DNA of 64,000 nucleotides from Lepisosteus oculatus (GCF_040954835.1 NC_090696.1:60108222-60172221), one strand, 5' to 3'; positions 1 to 29,985 are shown, counted from the first letter of the stretch. Notes: generated from the letters alone by a model not told the origin. Program-made: numbers and translations.

Positions 1-32
1 GCAAAGAAACACTCGGCTCAACAGAAACTCAC

Positions 33-16349
<16,317 letters not shown>

Positions 16350-17660
16350 GCTAAGCTAATTTTGTCTTATTTGTACACTTGCAGCTTATTTGCTTCGATA
16401 TAAATAAAAGAAAAAAAACCCGACAGCGTTAGCACACCCTACGTTAACCCTCTGCGAATCATCGTGGCCATACGACTGCAAGCTTCAGTTCAGCCAGAAT
16501 TATCTGTGATCATGTAAATGGCATGAATATCAGTCATACACGGCGAGCAAAACTGTTGTGTACGAGAAGCCCATTGAGTCAGAAGTTTTTATTATTTTTG
16601 AAGGTCTCCAATTTCCATGAAAAAAATCGTCTTAACGCAAAATATTCCCGCAGTAATGTCGTTGGCTTCGGCTAAGTAGCGTGTAAACTAAACCCCCGAC
16701 CAACGAAATGAAACCACGAAACAAAAAATCCAACACAGTTTTGCAAAAGCCTGTCAAGGTAGTGTTTACTGCCTAGCGTCGGTTAAAAAATAACACATTT
16801 AAACCTCGAAACAAAAATCATCCGGATTCCTAAAACTACACCGCATCGACAACTGCACCTACTTTCTCAAATCCAGTAGCATTTAGTTACAGAAACGCCG
16901 GATTCAAATTGAGAGAAAAAAGACACGTAGAACAAGAGAGAACCTTGCCGAGGTAGATTCACTGCTGTTTCAGTACTAAGGTTTTTGCGAGCGAAGGGAG
17001 AACAAGCAGCAGGCCAATGTATATAAAAAAGGGGGGGGAAACTATAAACTTACGGAAAAGGGGATGATGATACAAGATGAACCATAGTTGGCCCAGTTTC
17101 TCCGAACCGAAAGACGGTGGACTAACAACCGGCAGCACGAAGACGATCCCAACACTGAACTAAACCGAGACGCTGGAGCCGAATTCAGGAGTTCGTTAAA
17201 AATGTTTTTACACAGTAAAAATAATTTTCGTGCAACTTTCTTTGGTCTTCCCTCCCCCCTTTTTTTCTTATGCTCCTGTACTACAGTGGCTAGTCTGCAG
17301 CAGCAGATGAGGTTGCGAGGAACAAACACAACTTCCGCCTGCAGTTCTTCGGCGAGTTGTTTCTTTCCCTTCCCCGCTGCAGTGCTGGATTCTCCCGGCT
17401 GCGGTTTCTGTTCATAGCCCCCAGATCCAGTGCAAAGACTCCTGATTGTGACTGCGGATTCCCGTTTGACGTCGATACCTGCTGGTTGTCCGCTGTCTGC
17501 TCTCTCTCCCCCCCTCCCCAACACAAGACATGCGTCAGGAAAACAGATGCTGGGATTCCAGTTGTTGAGTAACAACACAGACACACACACCCCGGCAATT
17601 TGGTAGTCGGAGCGTGTTTGAACTCCCACTCACTCAGTCATTCCCGTAACCTCCTATCTT
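16350..17660 (-). promoter_or_regulatory. Probable dgkq promoter / 5' leader region
   Basis: This block just upstream of the dgkq ATG has more CpG than the flanking AT-rich DNA, especially 17090-17530, and an unusually long open frame (195 codons, 17042-17629 minus). A strong donor, TTCC|GTAAGT, occurs on the minus strand at about 17054, and a possible acceptor (AAATTAG|CTTAGC) sits 5 bases before the dgkq ATG. A non-coding first exon spliced to the ATG exon would explain both. This is inference; no TATA box or start site can be fixed from sequence alone. Confidence 0.4.
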
Positions 17661-19359
17661 TAAAAAAAAGGCATTTCATTTCTTGCTCCCGCGGATGCTT
17701 TGCGTTGTTACGCATTAAAAAAAAACCTTGCAACCAAGTCATTTCTAAACCAGAAACAGTATCTGCAACCCACTAGCTTGACAAAAGGGAAGGCAGGGAA
17801 GTGAAAGTCAATTCACTTTAAGAATGTACATAAACGTGAACATTGCTCGTCAAAGGGAAGGTCATATTTTTTACTATGAAAACAGTCAGGTTTTCATTCG
17901 CCTGCAATTAACGCTCAATTTGCCCACCACAAATAATTAAAAGGCATATCAATCTACAAACGGATTTATTTTGCATTCCGCCAAACCAATATGTTTGCTG
18001 ATGTTTAGGACTATTACTCTTCATTCTCTCTCATCTTTTACATTCTTGGATAAAAGAGTGCTCGGGGGGTTACGCCATAAGTGTGAGGCCATTTAATTTA
18101 TGGAATTAATTTGATATTTAATAATAGAGATCTTTATGACGATGCCCTTATTGGTTGCTAGGCAGACTAGCTCAACAATTCAAACTCCCCAACCCTCTCC
18201 TTTTTCAAAGAGACGTCTAAGACGTTATTAAATCTATTGTGGAACTGTAACTAAACGTAATGTATATAAACAAAACGGGTAGAGTTATATTTTATTCTGT
18301 TGAATACTGAGAAGAAAAATAATATCAAGTGTTTTTTTCTCCTGTGGTTAAATGCAGAGCTGAGGATCACCAATTGCACAGCACACATTAAAACATTAAA
18401 AGGAAAATCCACATCTTTATGCTTTTGAAACATGAACTACTATAGAACATTGTTATGTGTAAAATAAAAAATAAAAAACAGAATTGTAAAACCCAACCCA
18501 GCCACCCAGCAGTGCTTCTGTGTCAGTTTGTATACAAAACAGCCTTCTTTATAGATCATTAACTTCAGATTCTGCATCACCCATGAACCTTAAGATACAG
18601 ATATGTTTGTTTGATTTTTTGGCTGCTCTATGTTGTGCCTGCTACTTCTTTTGTATTACCTGAATGTCAGGTCTGTCCATTGTAATGTGGCAAAGATCTG
18701 GGTATGACCGATCTAAAATCTTGATCCTGCCGATTGTGCAGGTCTCATGTAGCATAGATTACTTTCCATACGGATTGTTTCAGCTACAGCTGTGCTTGGC
18801 ACTGGGAGACGGCATTCTATTGTTGGTCATGTAGAAAATGGGTGACACACATGCGATCAGCAGTGACTCTCGCTTATTGGAGATTGTCTAAAAAGGAAAA
18901 AGGGTGGTTTCTGAGGACAAAACTTAGAGCCATAGGTATAACTCAGTAATGTTTAAATCAGTTTGTTCTACTGTTCCCCATGTGGACAGGTGTCAACTCT
19001 GGGTATCTTTATCATCATCTTATTTCTGAGATACCAACTGTTTTTATACCTTTTCATCTATAAATAAACCTCACACTCAGTTAAGGGCAATTTTAGTTAG
19101 CATCCTGTACATCATACATTGTTTTGCTTGAAAAGCCATACCATAAATGAAGTAAGGGTATAACAATGACTATATCCTTCCGAATATCAATAATGGTTTT
19201 ACTATTTATTAACACAACTGCAGCACAAATCTGTGCATTGTTTAAAAAGTCAGGTGGCATAATGGACTGGAACAGATCAGCTCCATATGACTTGAGATTC
19301 AGGGTCCAAGACCTGTCAGATGTGCTCAGAGACAAAATGTTTCTGGATCCTTGAAAATC

Positions 19360-20030
19360 TTTTCTGCTGCAGCCATCATTATATTATCAACAGATGTGAG
19401 TGAGCCAAGACTGTAGAGACAGTCAAGCCCCTTCTCAGGTCATGACATCTCCTTCACCTCGCTTCAGAACCTGTGGCGTAGTACTAGGATGAGCCAGGAG
19501 TGTTTTGGAACAAAGCTTTATGGACAGATGAGACCAAGATAAACCAATATGATAAAGAGATCAAAGAGAAGAGAAAGAAAAGAACTTTAGAGGCTAAAAA
19601 AACACAATCCTGTGAGAAGAATAGTCCGGCATACAAAGCCATTTCTGAAGCTGCGTTGCTCATCGCCTTTGATGTAACTCATGTTTGGCCGCAGCAGGAT
19701 GAATTCTAGAAGTTAAACGCTTTGTCTGCATATGTAGAAGCACACACTTCCATACCTGGGATGTGCTTCACCATGCAACACGACAATAATCAATACAACC
19801 AAGGAGCGCAGCTACTCGAGTGCAAGATTTAAATCCAATTAAGTATGCATCTGCCAAGGCGAAAAAAACAACAACTTACAAATACCACAATTTAAAGGCA
19901 AGATTTCCAAGGTGGCAGCAGTGGCGTGGCAAAACATCTTAAAGGATTACTTTAAGAACTCAATGGGTGGGGAACATCATGCAATTACAGCCTCAAAGGG
20001 ATACATATATAACTAAATCTTAACTTTTAC
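19360..20030 (+). mobile_element. Tc1-like transposase relic
   Basis: The plus strand encodes FWNKALWTDETKINQY near 19500-19560, matching the conserved W(T/S)DE block around the first catalytic Asp of Tc1 transposases. Further on, near 19825, comes QDLNPIK, a decayed (S)PDLNPIE motif. Frames are broken between the blocks, and no terminal repeats could be matched. Confidence 0.5.
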
Positions 20031-21969
20031 ATCCAAAATGTACAAAAGTCTCATATTGCGATCACTTAAAATCACTAGCGTTAAAATGTATGCATGAAAT
20101 TACTCAAGACTAAAATGAGTGTAATATCATACTTAAAATTTATATTTGTCCCAAGATGGCAAATACAAATTGCTTGACTGTAAAACAAAAATAACAACTT
20201 TGTCTTTGCTGTCATAATACTGTTTTCAAGGTATTATATACCTCATATGAAATACATGTGGTGACCCTTTCTGACCTCTCAAGGAAACAGCTTTTGGAAT
20301 GTCAAAAGTAGTTTGTATTTTAATGCCTTAACCATGATTTTTTTTTTACTTTAAATTGCGGGTCCAGTAATTATGCAGGACATCATCCTTAAGCTGTTAG
20401 TTTTAATTGTGATTTAGCACTGAAGATTTTTAATGTAAGACTTAAAACATATGGACAAAAGAACAATCAAGCTTGTCAGCTGGTACACTGCCAACTTCAT
20501 AGTAAGTGAAACAGCAGGGTAGTTCCCACAAAAATGTGGTCATGATGAAAAACAGGACCTAACAGTGCAACATCAGTTTCGCTGCTCATTTACCTGTGGT
20601 GCAACAGAGATTAGTATTCGTTCCCCAGTCTAAACTCATTTCATTCACCTGGAGTTTTTGTGCTTAACAGTGGAATGAATCTGTGTGTAGAGAATATATG
20701 CATAATAAGAAAAACAGTTACTGTTTGTTTGTAATAAAAGGTAAATGTAACTGTACATGTGGAACTGCTTCACTAAATTACCTTTCGTTATTTGGGTAAA
20801 TAAGACAGCAGATCAAAACTGGAAGACTTCATCAGGCTCCCAAAAAACTGTTCTTTTCACAAACAAAAGGTGCGAAACCCTTATCGGTGCTTGCTCTTAC
20901 TATACAAATACAACGATCTATAAACACAATATTGCCAGTTATTAACTTTTTGTCAGATGAATTACCATCTGGGAAATGGAATTACCAGTTCATTTGCACT
21001 CTGCTCTTTTAATCTAGGAAAATGGTCTCCTGGTAAAATGGCTCCTATCTACAAATACTGTTGCAAAGTAAGATCTCATTAAAAAAAAGGAGAAAGGGAC
21101 TTGGAAAACTGCTGATCCTTCTGGAGGGGCAAGTCATGTTGGCCAGGTGCAGAACTAGCATAAGGTTGTGAATACTAAGGGTTGAATGTAATTATCTTAA
21201 AAAAGACTTGGAATCTGGGGGTAAGGATTGGAAGGATAGTGTAAAATGGCTCTAAATTGTATTTCGAAGTATAAACTCCTTTTTCCTGTCAATGTTGTGG
21301 TAAAAAAATCATCTGTTTTTCCTAGTCTTCTTCTGAGAGGCCTCTGTCAGGTTATTTATAGTTTAAGTTCTATTTTATGACACCATAGACACAACCAAAT
21401 TACCGAAAAAAACATCTTCTCAGTTCAGTATACTGCATGTAATTTTCAGTTTGTGGTAAAAGGCGTATTTCAATCCTGTGCTTTTGAAACTGAAATACAA
21501 AGAAAAGATTCTTGTGACAAAAGACAACTTTTAAACATCAAATCAGTCTTTCTGTTCTCTTCTACAAAAACGTCTTTTTTAAATGTTTTATGAGAAGAGT
21601 GTTTGCAAAGCAGACCTAAAAAGGCAATTATGGGCCCCTTAGAATAAATATGTCCAAAATGTACAGTACCATGCCTTTGCCACAGATCAAAGGTTGTGCT
21701 GTTGTTCATTAAAAAGAATCTGCCTCAGCAGAATATTTAAAAATAGCAGCACCTCAGACTATAAAGTTTAATAGACTTCAGAAATGTTAAATTGCTCAAT
21801 ATAAAAACAAAAGCTGAGGCAGGTCAAGATCCTTTGAATATTAACACCCACATGCAATAACCTTCACTATATCCTCAAGTATTTGCTCTAAAATGGACTG
21901 AAATCCTCAGAAGTATTCAAGCCACCTTCACATCCTCACATCCTCAAATTTAGAAGATATGAAACTCTG

Positions 21970-22270
21970 GTGTGGTGGTACAGTGGTTAGGATTGGTGCC
22001 TAGCAATGCTGGGGCCCTGGGTTCAGTTTGAGGGGTGCGATCTGTGTGGAGCTTGTTAGCTCTCCCTATGTTTGTTTGGGTGCTCCAGTTTCCTTCCAGT
22101 CCAAAGACATACAGGTAGACTCACTGGCTTCTGGGAAAAAGTTGGCCCTAGTGTGAGCTTGTGCCCTGCAATCCCGTCCAAGGGACGTCCTGTTTCTTGC
22201 TTGCAGGGTCAGGCTCTGGCTCCCTTACTGCTCTACACTGGAGAAAGCAGTTTAGAAAACGGACAGATAG
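21970..22270 (+). repeat. tRNA-derived SINE-like repeat, plus orientation
   Basis: It begins TGGTGGTACAGTGGTTAGG, with a good tRNA A-box match (TGGTACAGTGG). CCTGGGTTCAGTTTG follows about 40 bases later as the B box, then ATCTGTGTGGAGC and AGTCCAAAGACATACAGG. It ends near CAGTTTAGAAAACGGACAGA, the sense version of the '..TTTTCTAAAC' tail of minus copies. It is one of only two plus-strand copies I found. Confidence 0.65.
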
Positions 22271-24499
22271 TGGAACTTTATAGAGAGAACCGTAAGCAAA
22301 AAACTGATCAATGCAGGACCTCATACAGAGTGGACCAGCACATCATTTTTCCTCTATGTGACACTTATTTTACAACACTATTAAAACACAGTTGTATATA
22401 CATTTTCAGGTGAGCTGCTGATAATTCTCGCAAATATACATTTAAAACTTTCTGTAAAGCCGTTGTAAAAAGGATCTTAAAAACAACACACAACATTAAA
22501 AACAGCATAAAAATACAGGACCTGATATATATACATATGTGACAAATAACATTGCACGTATAACACATTTTAGCTCTCAAATAATAAAGTTCTGTATTTT
22601 GCTTATGTAGGGAACTTTTGAAGGCATCAGTAATGACTACCATGCCAATGTACATAAATGTTGATGTACAGCGCCACCTTGTGTTTGCCCTAATATACAC
22701 ATACAGCATGTAAAAGCATTGATTCCTTAAAACAAGAAAAAAACTGCTTTTAATTTAATTTTTCATGTGCTGCGTTGCTCAATTCTTGTTTCCATACATG
22801 TACATAAACTCACACACACAAGTCCCATTAAACCTTTTTCCTTATTTTTTATGAAGTATGAACCCACAATTTAATCATGATAATTGACAAACTAGTTTAG
22901 CTAATTCTTTGACTATAAAACTGGTGCAAAGAACAAAATGGCATCAACGACTTCAGAAAAACATCTTATTACTATTAAAAAACAATTTAGGGACAGTTCA
23001 CTAAACTGTCTGTAATTGAGGACAAATTGTTAATCTTCATAAAAAATGTTGTGTTATATATTATGCAGATTTCCACCATCTGTTTAACATGACTGATCGT
23101 AATTTGTGTCAGTTCTCAGTTTCTCCTTTTGTGGATTATAATATAGGTGATAAAGAACTAACCTCAAGGTGTTACATTTTATGAGAACGGGTTAGGTGAT
23201 TTGCCAGCAAAAATATCTTAAGGTCTTTGTCTAACATGCCAGGTTATACAGACCAGAATGGACAACTCTACTTGTATCAAGTCACCATCCAGCAGATCAC
23301 TCTTGAATCACAGAAGTGTAAGAAATTGGACACTGTGAATACCGAGCAAGCTGATTGTTTCAAAAGACCGAATTATCTCTAATTTAAATAGTGCAAATCG
23401 TAAAGTTAATCCAGTAGTTTAGAAATTGATTTCAAGGTGTTTCATGAGAAATTCTGGCTTTCCAAATATAGAAACAAATGCAAATCTGAAGATCAGAGTA
23501 ACGATAATGACTGTGAGACTGTGAGACATGGTGAAGTGTAAACAATCATGACAATTTCTGAGTTTTCCATTAAAAATAAAGCCAGCCTGGTTTGACAGGT
23601 GTAATCTGTACAGTGTCTACTGGGAGCGGCAGTACTTTGAGACAATTCCAGATGTTTCATCAAAGTTACACTTCACATGTTACAGAACTTGTTAACTTTG
23701 TTTTAATTAACAATAGAATTCATTACAAATACCATCTGGGTTGTAAATGAAGCCTGGGTTTTGAGTTGTTAACAATACAATGTCAACCACCCTGAGATCA
23801 TGCTAACAAACAAGTATGCTTGGGTAAAAAATCTGAATGTTTTGGGGGGAATTTGGCACCGTTAACTGTTATTATAATTGTTTCTAAACCCAGTTGAAAG
23901 AAGTAAGGGTTGACATGGGTACCAACAATTTCCAGTGTGGTACAGTAGATGCCAGTTTCCTACCAGCACAGACTGCACATGAAAAAATTGTCAGCAGTGT
24001 TAATATTAGTTACTCTTATAGCTGGAGGTTTATTTCCCTTTCAGTAAGAAATTAAAAGGGTGACAAAAAACCCAAAACTTTTAAATCAGCTGTTCAATTA
24101 CCAAAAAAATACAGTAGTTACAGCATCAATATTCTCTTTTCCTTATAATTTAATTTCAATAATGTTGAATGTCTCAGGATCCTTTCTTCTGCTTGATTCA
24201 CTATGTTTCAGTTTAGATTTATCTGCAGATGAATGAATAATCTAAGCCATACCAGCTTCTGCACAAAAAAGTTTTTTAACCTTAATTGCATAGCGCTCAC
24301 TGGAAAAAAAACAAACGTGTGGCACTTTGTCTAGCTGTAGAAAAGCATGTTAGCAAAACAAGGATTCACCTTTTCCACTCCTGTTTTTCAGCTTTAAAAG
24401 CCACCTAAAAAACTTACCCTGTCAAATAATTAATCCATTTGCAGAAACTGTTTTTTCTATCAAGGAAAAACAAGACTACGGACAGTCTGTGTCTGGAAG

Positions 24500-24640
24500 G
24501 AAACTGAAGAACATTGAGAGAGAGGTAAACATGCAAGCATGCAAGCTCCACACAGATAGTGCCCCATTCCAAAATGAAACTTGGGTCACAAGAGCAGTCA
24601 GGCAGTATTTCTGACCATCGTGCTGCTGACCATTTCATAC
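24500..24640 (-). repeat. Partial tRNA-derived SINE copy
   Basis: The CATGCAAGCTCCACACAGAT and GTGCCCCATTCCAAAATGAA phrases correspond to the 'AACTCCACACAGATAGCACCCCAG...GAATTGAACC' segment of fuller copies. Only the head half is present. Confidence 0.45.
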
Positions 24641-25409
24641 TAATTGCATACAAAGCCACCTCCCAAGGGATTCTCATATGCAACTGAAAAGCTCGATTCC
24701 AGTTACTGGCTTTTGTAAAATAGGTACTGTACAAAGGGCTAATTTTCTCCTTGCCATATCCAAGCAAGACAGCTGAGCAGTAATTAAGTTCTTGTGAAAA
24801 CACCACCACCATAATTCTGCTCTTTTAGCATTTTAAAGCTCAATCTCTCACAACGTCTTTCAACCATAAGTATAAGACCACTGACCTGCACCAAATCAGT
24901 TGCTATTTTTGTCTTCAAAGGAAAGCGCATTCCCATTTTTCTGTTGACGCATTCAAAGTCAGGAAGCAGGAGCTCAAAATATTATTTCAAGCAGTGCACC
25001 ATAAACTTTCCCTCATATACAAGCTCCAGGAATGAAATATTGAATTTAGCACTTGTATGTTCTCACCATCATTATTTAAAAGGACGATTGCGTTTTTTCC
25101 AGCCTAGAAAACATAGCAACCACCTCCAGTGCCTCTGAAATTCTTACTGAGACTCAGAAAGTTGTTGTGCAAAAATTAAGTTTGCATATTTCTATTTCTG
25201 CACATACCGCATCACACAAATTATATCTCAGCAAGTCACTGAAAATGAGTTCTTAGATTGTGTGGACTCTTCAGTTTATAGATGTACAGTATAAACCTCC
25301 CAGTAAACTCTAATCACAGGTGTAAATGATAAAGCTATTGTGCCAGGAATCCGCTGCATCACTAAACATTAAGAGGACTTTGCTTTATTTAAAGCATAAA
25401 ACAGATGTA

Positions 25410-26946
25410 CAGTTTGTATAGAAAGCCAACACCTCCTTTCAAAATGTTTACCTTTTGTTGTCCTAAAGTCCAAAAAGAAGACAAATAAAACCAGACTTTT
25501 CCCAGTTTTATTGACAAATTGTACCTTGAAACACCCAACTGAAAAAAGAAACCAAAATTTCTGAAAAAAAAGTAGAATAACTGGGTTGGATAAGAGAACA
25601 TCCCCCTGAGGTAATACTTGGTGGAAGAACCTTTTGCTTGAATTACAGCCTTGAGTCTGTTTGAATATATATCCACCAACTTTGCACACCTAGAGGGAGG
25701 AATATTTGCCCCTTCCTCCTCACAGAATTGTTCAAGCTCAAACTGTGTGGTGACCATTGATGGACTGTCCTCTTCCAAGTCATTCCAAAGATTTTCGACG
25801 GTATTTAGGTCAGGGCTCCGACTAGTCCACTCAAAGACATTCACCTTTCTGTCCTTCAGCCACTGTACGGTTGCTTTGGCGGTGTGCTTTGTGTCTTTCT
25901 CATATTGAAAGGTAAACCATCTTCTCATTTTCAACTGCCTGGCTGAAGGCTGCATGTATTGTTCAAGAATTTCCTTGTATTTTGCACTATCTTCCCTTCT
26001 GTCCTGACAAGTGCCCCAATCCCAGCTGAAGAGAAACAGCCCCACAACAGCGCCATGCATTACTGTAGGAATGGTGTTCTTTGGATGGTAGGATGTACTG
26101 GGTTTTCGCCAGACATAGTGTTTTGCATTCAGGCCAAAAAGTTCAATTTTGGTCTCATCTGACCTTTACGATACTTTTTAGCAAAACATAAACGAGACTT
26201 GATGTGGCATTTTTATTGCCAACCTCCCATACAGGTGAGATTTTTGGAGTGCTTGTGATATTGTCACATTCACACAATGACCAGTCTTTGCCATAAAGAC
26301 CTGTAGCTCCTTCAAAGTTGCCATTGGCCTCTTGGTAGCCTCTCTGATCAGTCTCCTTCTTGCTCGGTCACCCAGTTTGGAGGGACAGCCTGATCTAGAC
26401 AAGGTCTGGGTGGTGCCATACACCTTCCACTTCTTAATGATGGTCTCGACTGTACTCCATGGGATACTTAAAGCCTTTGAAATATTTTTATACCCATCTC
26501 CTGATTTGCACCTATCAACAACTTTATCTCAAAGTTCTTTGAAAGCACCTTTCTGCCCATAGTGGATTCTTTGCTTTGAAATGCACTTCCATGCAGTAGA
26601 ATCCTCTAGAAACAGCTGTTTTTATTCTGAACTAATCATAATCACCATAATTGACCACAGGTGAGGGACAATTAGTTTGTTATGTGATCTGTAAGGTGAT
26701 TGGCTATACCTGAGCAAGTTTAGAAATGCAATTGTAAGGGGGGGTGCTCACTTATACAAATAAGGTATTATACTGTTGTAATATTAATTTTCAAAATGTT
26801 TTAGAATTTTATTTTCACTTGGCTAATGTGGGTTTCTCTGTGTAAATAAAAATGGAACAAGCCTAATTTAATGTAATTTTATTTTCAGTGTCATACAACA
26901 AAAAGTACAAATTCTGAAAGGGGGTGGTGACTTTCTATACCAATTG
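25410..26946 (-). mobile_element. Tc1/mariner element, both ends present, inactive
   Basis: A 1537-bp element flanked by TA (25408-25409 and 26947-26948). The terminal repeats are imperfect: the left end begins CAGTTTGTATAGAAAGCC and the right end, reversed, CAATTGGTATAGAAAGTC, with similarity continuing for about 50 bases. The length is normal for Tc1 (1.3-1.6 kb). The minus strand holds the transposase in pieces: an HTH/GRPS-like region (about 26178-26560), then a segment with DTKHTAK and SRSPDLNTVENLW (about 25620-26060), matching the second and third blocks of the DDE domain. Stops and frameshifts divide it, so it cannot make transposase. Confidence 0.85.
25589..26562 (-). pseudogene. Tc1 transposase pseudogene
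   Basis: The broken transposase reading frame of the element at 25410-26946. The C-terminal frame runs about 25620-26060 and carries the catalytic-domain motifs. The N-terminal DNA-binding part lies in other frames up to about 26560. At least two frame changes separate the parts. Confidence 0.75.
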
Positions 26947-27644
26947 TATTTACTTTAACTTGACTCATATTCTGCCAGTGATATTTGATATTAGAATCAA
27001 TAGATATTCTTCCCAGTCCTGGGTCTTACTGTACTTGTTTGATAGATTAGTAGATGCTTTTACATGACCTTTGATTTGTACTAAATCAAAGTACATCGTA
27101 ATAAGAAAATCTTAATAAACAAGCCAAAGTTAAGTACAAAAGGCACTACAAATAATTCAAATGCTATGATTTTTTGATGAACTAAAACAAATCCTCAAAA
27201 ACAAAAAAAGGGAAAAGAAAAAAACTTCTGGCCTGTGCATCTCCCTTTACACATCCTGACTATGCAAAATCCAGTCTGCACTGCAACAGATTAATTTAAA
27301 AATAATTCAAGTAGAATTGACAATAAACCATACAAAATAACATTAAATTTACTTTGGTTAAAACACTGGAAATGGAATTTTATCTACTTTTCACTGATGG
27401 TTGGTGCATTTTTCAAAAATAAATAAAACACACGCATTCAATATTTATTATTCTGGTGAATAATGCCAAAATATCCCCCAAAAAATAAAAAGGAGGGTTA
27501 ATGAAGGTATACTTGTTGATTATACACCAACTATGCTTGCAAGTGTGGAAGACCTATTTTTCAACATATCGCCCTCCCACATCCATTCTGTCACCTCTTT
27601 AGAAAGCTGTGGTCTCCTTTGTAATCCATGTAGCACTGCACCAA

Positions 27645-28000
27645 TGCTTGGAATGTAAAGAGATACATATAATGGCTGATAAAATGGAAACGCCAATGTA
27701 AAGTCACTTGATAGGGCTCTGGGCCACCACATGAGGCCAGTATGTGCGGTGACAAAGTCTACAAATACCTGGCATTCTACACTAGGGGTTTGGCTCCCCT
27801 CTTCCAGGAGAAAGCCAGTCAACTCATGCCTGGTTAATGGAGGTGGAAAACGCTATCTAAAGTGTTGTTCCAGAATGTTCAGTGAATGCTGAATTGGGTC
27901 CAGATCTGGTGACTTAGAAGGCCATGACAAATGGATAATAGCAAGTGTGGGCTCTTTGGATGTGAGTACTGTCATCCTGGATGACACCCTACCTGGTATG
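27645..28000 (-). mobile_element. Tc1/mariner-type relic, internal fragment
   Basis: The minus strand reads KSPDLDPIQHSLNILEQHF near 27855-27915, a decayed SPDLNPIEHLWNILE block of Tc1-like transposases. The flanking segment GTAAAGTCACTTGATAGGGC...GGGCCACCAC resembles a dispersed fish Tc1-type repeat I recall. Neither terminal repeat nor TA target could be placed. Confidence 0.5.
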
Positions 28001-29144
28001 AAAGAAATGCTGCAACAGGGGATAAAGACGAACACCCAGTAGCATAAAGTAGCAATTAGCTGACCATGCTTAAAAAAAAAAAAGTGTTTCCAAACCATGC
28101 AAGGAAAAGAAAATTCACCTCACAATATAAATGAACCACTAAAACCTTTCCCTGTTTTAGAACACAGCACTCAGGGCTGTAGACGTGTTTGGGTTGGTAT
28201 CACACGTGCACTGGTCTTTTGGTCGAGAACATGGAGAAAGGGGCTCTGACCACATGAAAGTTCTCCACTTCTCGTTAACCTTAACCTTCGCACCACTGGA
28301 CTTGCAAACCTGCAAAAATACCCACCTTTATATAGTTCTAGGCAGACTGTTTTTGATTCAAATGGCTTCTCACCTCCCGGGTAGAAGTCTTCATTTGATT
28401 TGCAGTTGCTTGCCTATTTTGCCTTGTCCTTCACTTAATGCACAGATATTGTACAAATACTGCTACCCTTTAATTTTCCCCAGAGTTCCATGCTGATATC
28501 AATTTATACACTGATGCTCAATAAAACACCAGCATTAATAGCCGTAGTCACAAATGCTCCTATCAAACGAACCTCAACAATCACTGATCTTTCAGGCCCA
28601 CTGTGACTTCACAACTGTGCAACAGGCAACCAACACAGACCAGCAGCATATTTAGACATGTAACTAAGCATACCAAAATATTTGCTTAATTAATGCATGA
28701 GACACATCAGTCGACATCTTACTTTCAATATACATGGTGTCTCTCATTAACTCATGTGTTTCCTCAGACATATAGAGGTGTGGGACGTCAGGCTGCAGAA
28801 AAGTTTACATTACACATATCTAAGAAGCTTGTTTGAGCTGTTACCACACTCAACTGAGAAATGGGTCTCAGTGTTGGACTTTTTTGTTCTGATGAAGAAA
28901 CTGCCTAAGTGTAGATGTGTGTGCCGAGTTTGACACATCAGTGATAGCAACAAGCTCTAAAAGGTAGGCTAGACTGACTCGGAGACCAAACCACAGGATG
29001 TTATTACAAGGGGGTCTACAGCCAATTAAAACAATGGCAGGAGGGTGTGGATGTGTAAAAGACATATTGAAAAAGAAACTTTCACCTGTGAAGACAAATT
29101 GGTGAACAACTCACAAATTGACCTCCTATGACTGTCACATTTAA

Positions 29145-29699
29145 AGGGGTACTGCACTCCCAATTCTAAATTAAATTTCCGTAACAGAATGTAGAAGTAC
29201 TATGTTGTCACAAATTCCTGATCTCACCACAGGTGAGAATGAGAATTTGTGCAATTTGCGACATGAAGCTGCCCATCCTGCTCACTAGTCACTGCAATGA
29301 CTAATGTAATATATGAGCGAATAAGTATAGGCCATGCAGCAGACATTTAATTGCAGAAATGTTCCAATGCGATATGCATGCAGAATTCACAAGAAAGTTC
29401 CATTTACGGGCAAAACCTTTATGAAATCGAGAGCAATATTTCTATTGGCTTAAAAAAAGATCTATTCACAAGCCTGCTTGTTTACAATGTAATAGGGCTG
29501 TTTCACCTCATCGGAGAATTTAATGCCTTGTTCTGAATCGCAGAATATGGCACTATGCATACCTGGAAATGCAGTCTATTTTGTGTATAACCTCCAAGTT
29601 ACATCACGTTACAGTGTACATTTTACTTTTATTGTGGTTTGAAATGCACTCATCAGTGCTAATTCTTTCTAACCCCCGAAATAATGTTGCAGCTCCCCT
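29145..29699 (+). mobile_element. TTAA-flanked MITE (Kolobok/T2-like), copy 1
   Basis: A 555-bp element flanked by TTAA on both sides (29141-29144, 29700-29703). Its inverted ends are AGGGGTACTGCA and AGGGGAGCTGCA, with 10 of 12 bases matching. There is no coding capacity. TTAA targets with AGGRR-type ends are known for the Xenopus T2/Kolobok group; piggyBac also targets TTAA but has different ends. Internal blocks (CTCACTAGTCACTG, GATATGCATGCAGA, AAGAAAGTTCCATTTAC) recur in copies at 37285 and 49905. Confidence 0.75.
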
Positions 29700-29857
29700 T
29701 TAAAGTATCGAAAACAAGGTGGTCAAGAATACTACCCTTTACTGGGGAAAATATTGAAAATTCTAGATTACACACACTTCTACACTTAGGCAGCCAAAGT
29801 CTAAATCAAATAGTTTATCAATATTACTTCCCTGAACAGCCTATATTGTCAAGTCTG

Positions 29858-29985
29858 AATAATAATAATAATAATAATAGCTTACATTTATATAGCGCTT
29901 TTCTGGACACTCCACTCAAAGCGCTTTACAGGCAATGGGGACTCCCCTCCACCACCACCAATGTGGTGGTGGAGGTGGAGGAATA
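29858..29985 (-). repeat. 5S/L2-type SINE, 3' tail fragment
   Basis: The plus strand shows the (AAT)n run, then TTATATAGCGCTTTTCTGG, CACTCAAAGCGCTTTACAGG and GGGGACTCCCCTCCACCACC. This is the reverse of the 3' end of the composite SINE at 39914-40505. It stops shortly after the CCACCACC block, where a small inverted repeat (CTCCACCACCA / TGGTGGTGGAG, 29947-29974) replaces the expected body. Confidence 0.65.

Noticed and set aside
27520..27822. 100-codon minus-strand frame
   Set aside because: Lies over the Tc1-type relic and is not a conserved protein.
29858..29985. CRISPR-like or satellite array from AAT repeats
   Set aside because: Simple repeat belonging to a SINE tail; CRISPR is not expected in a vertebrate genome.
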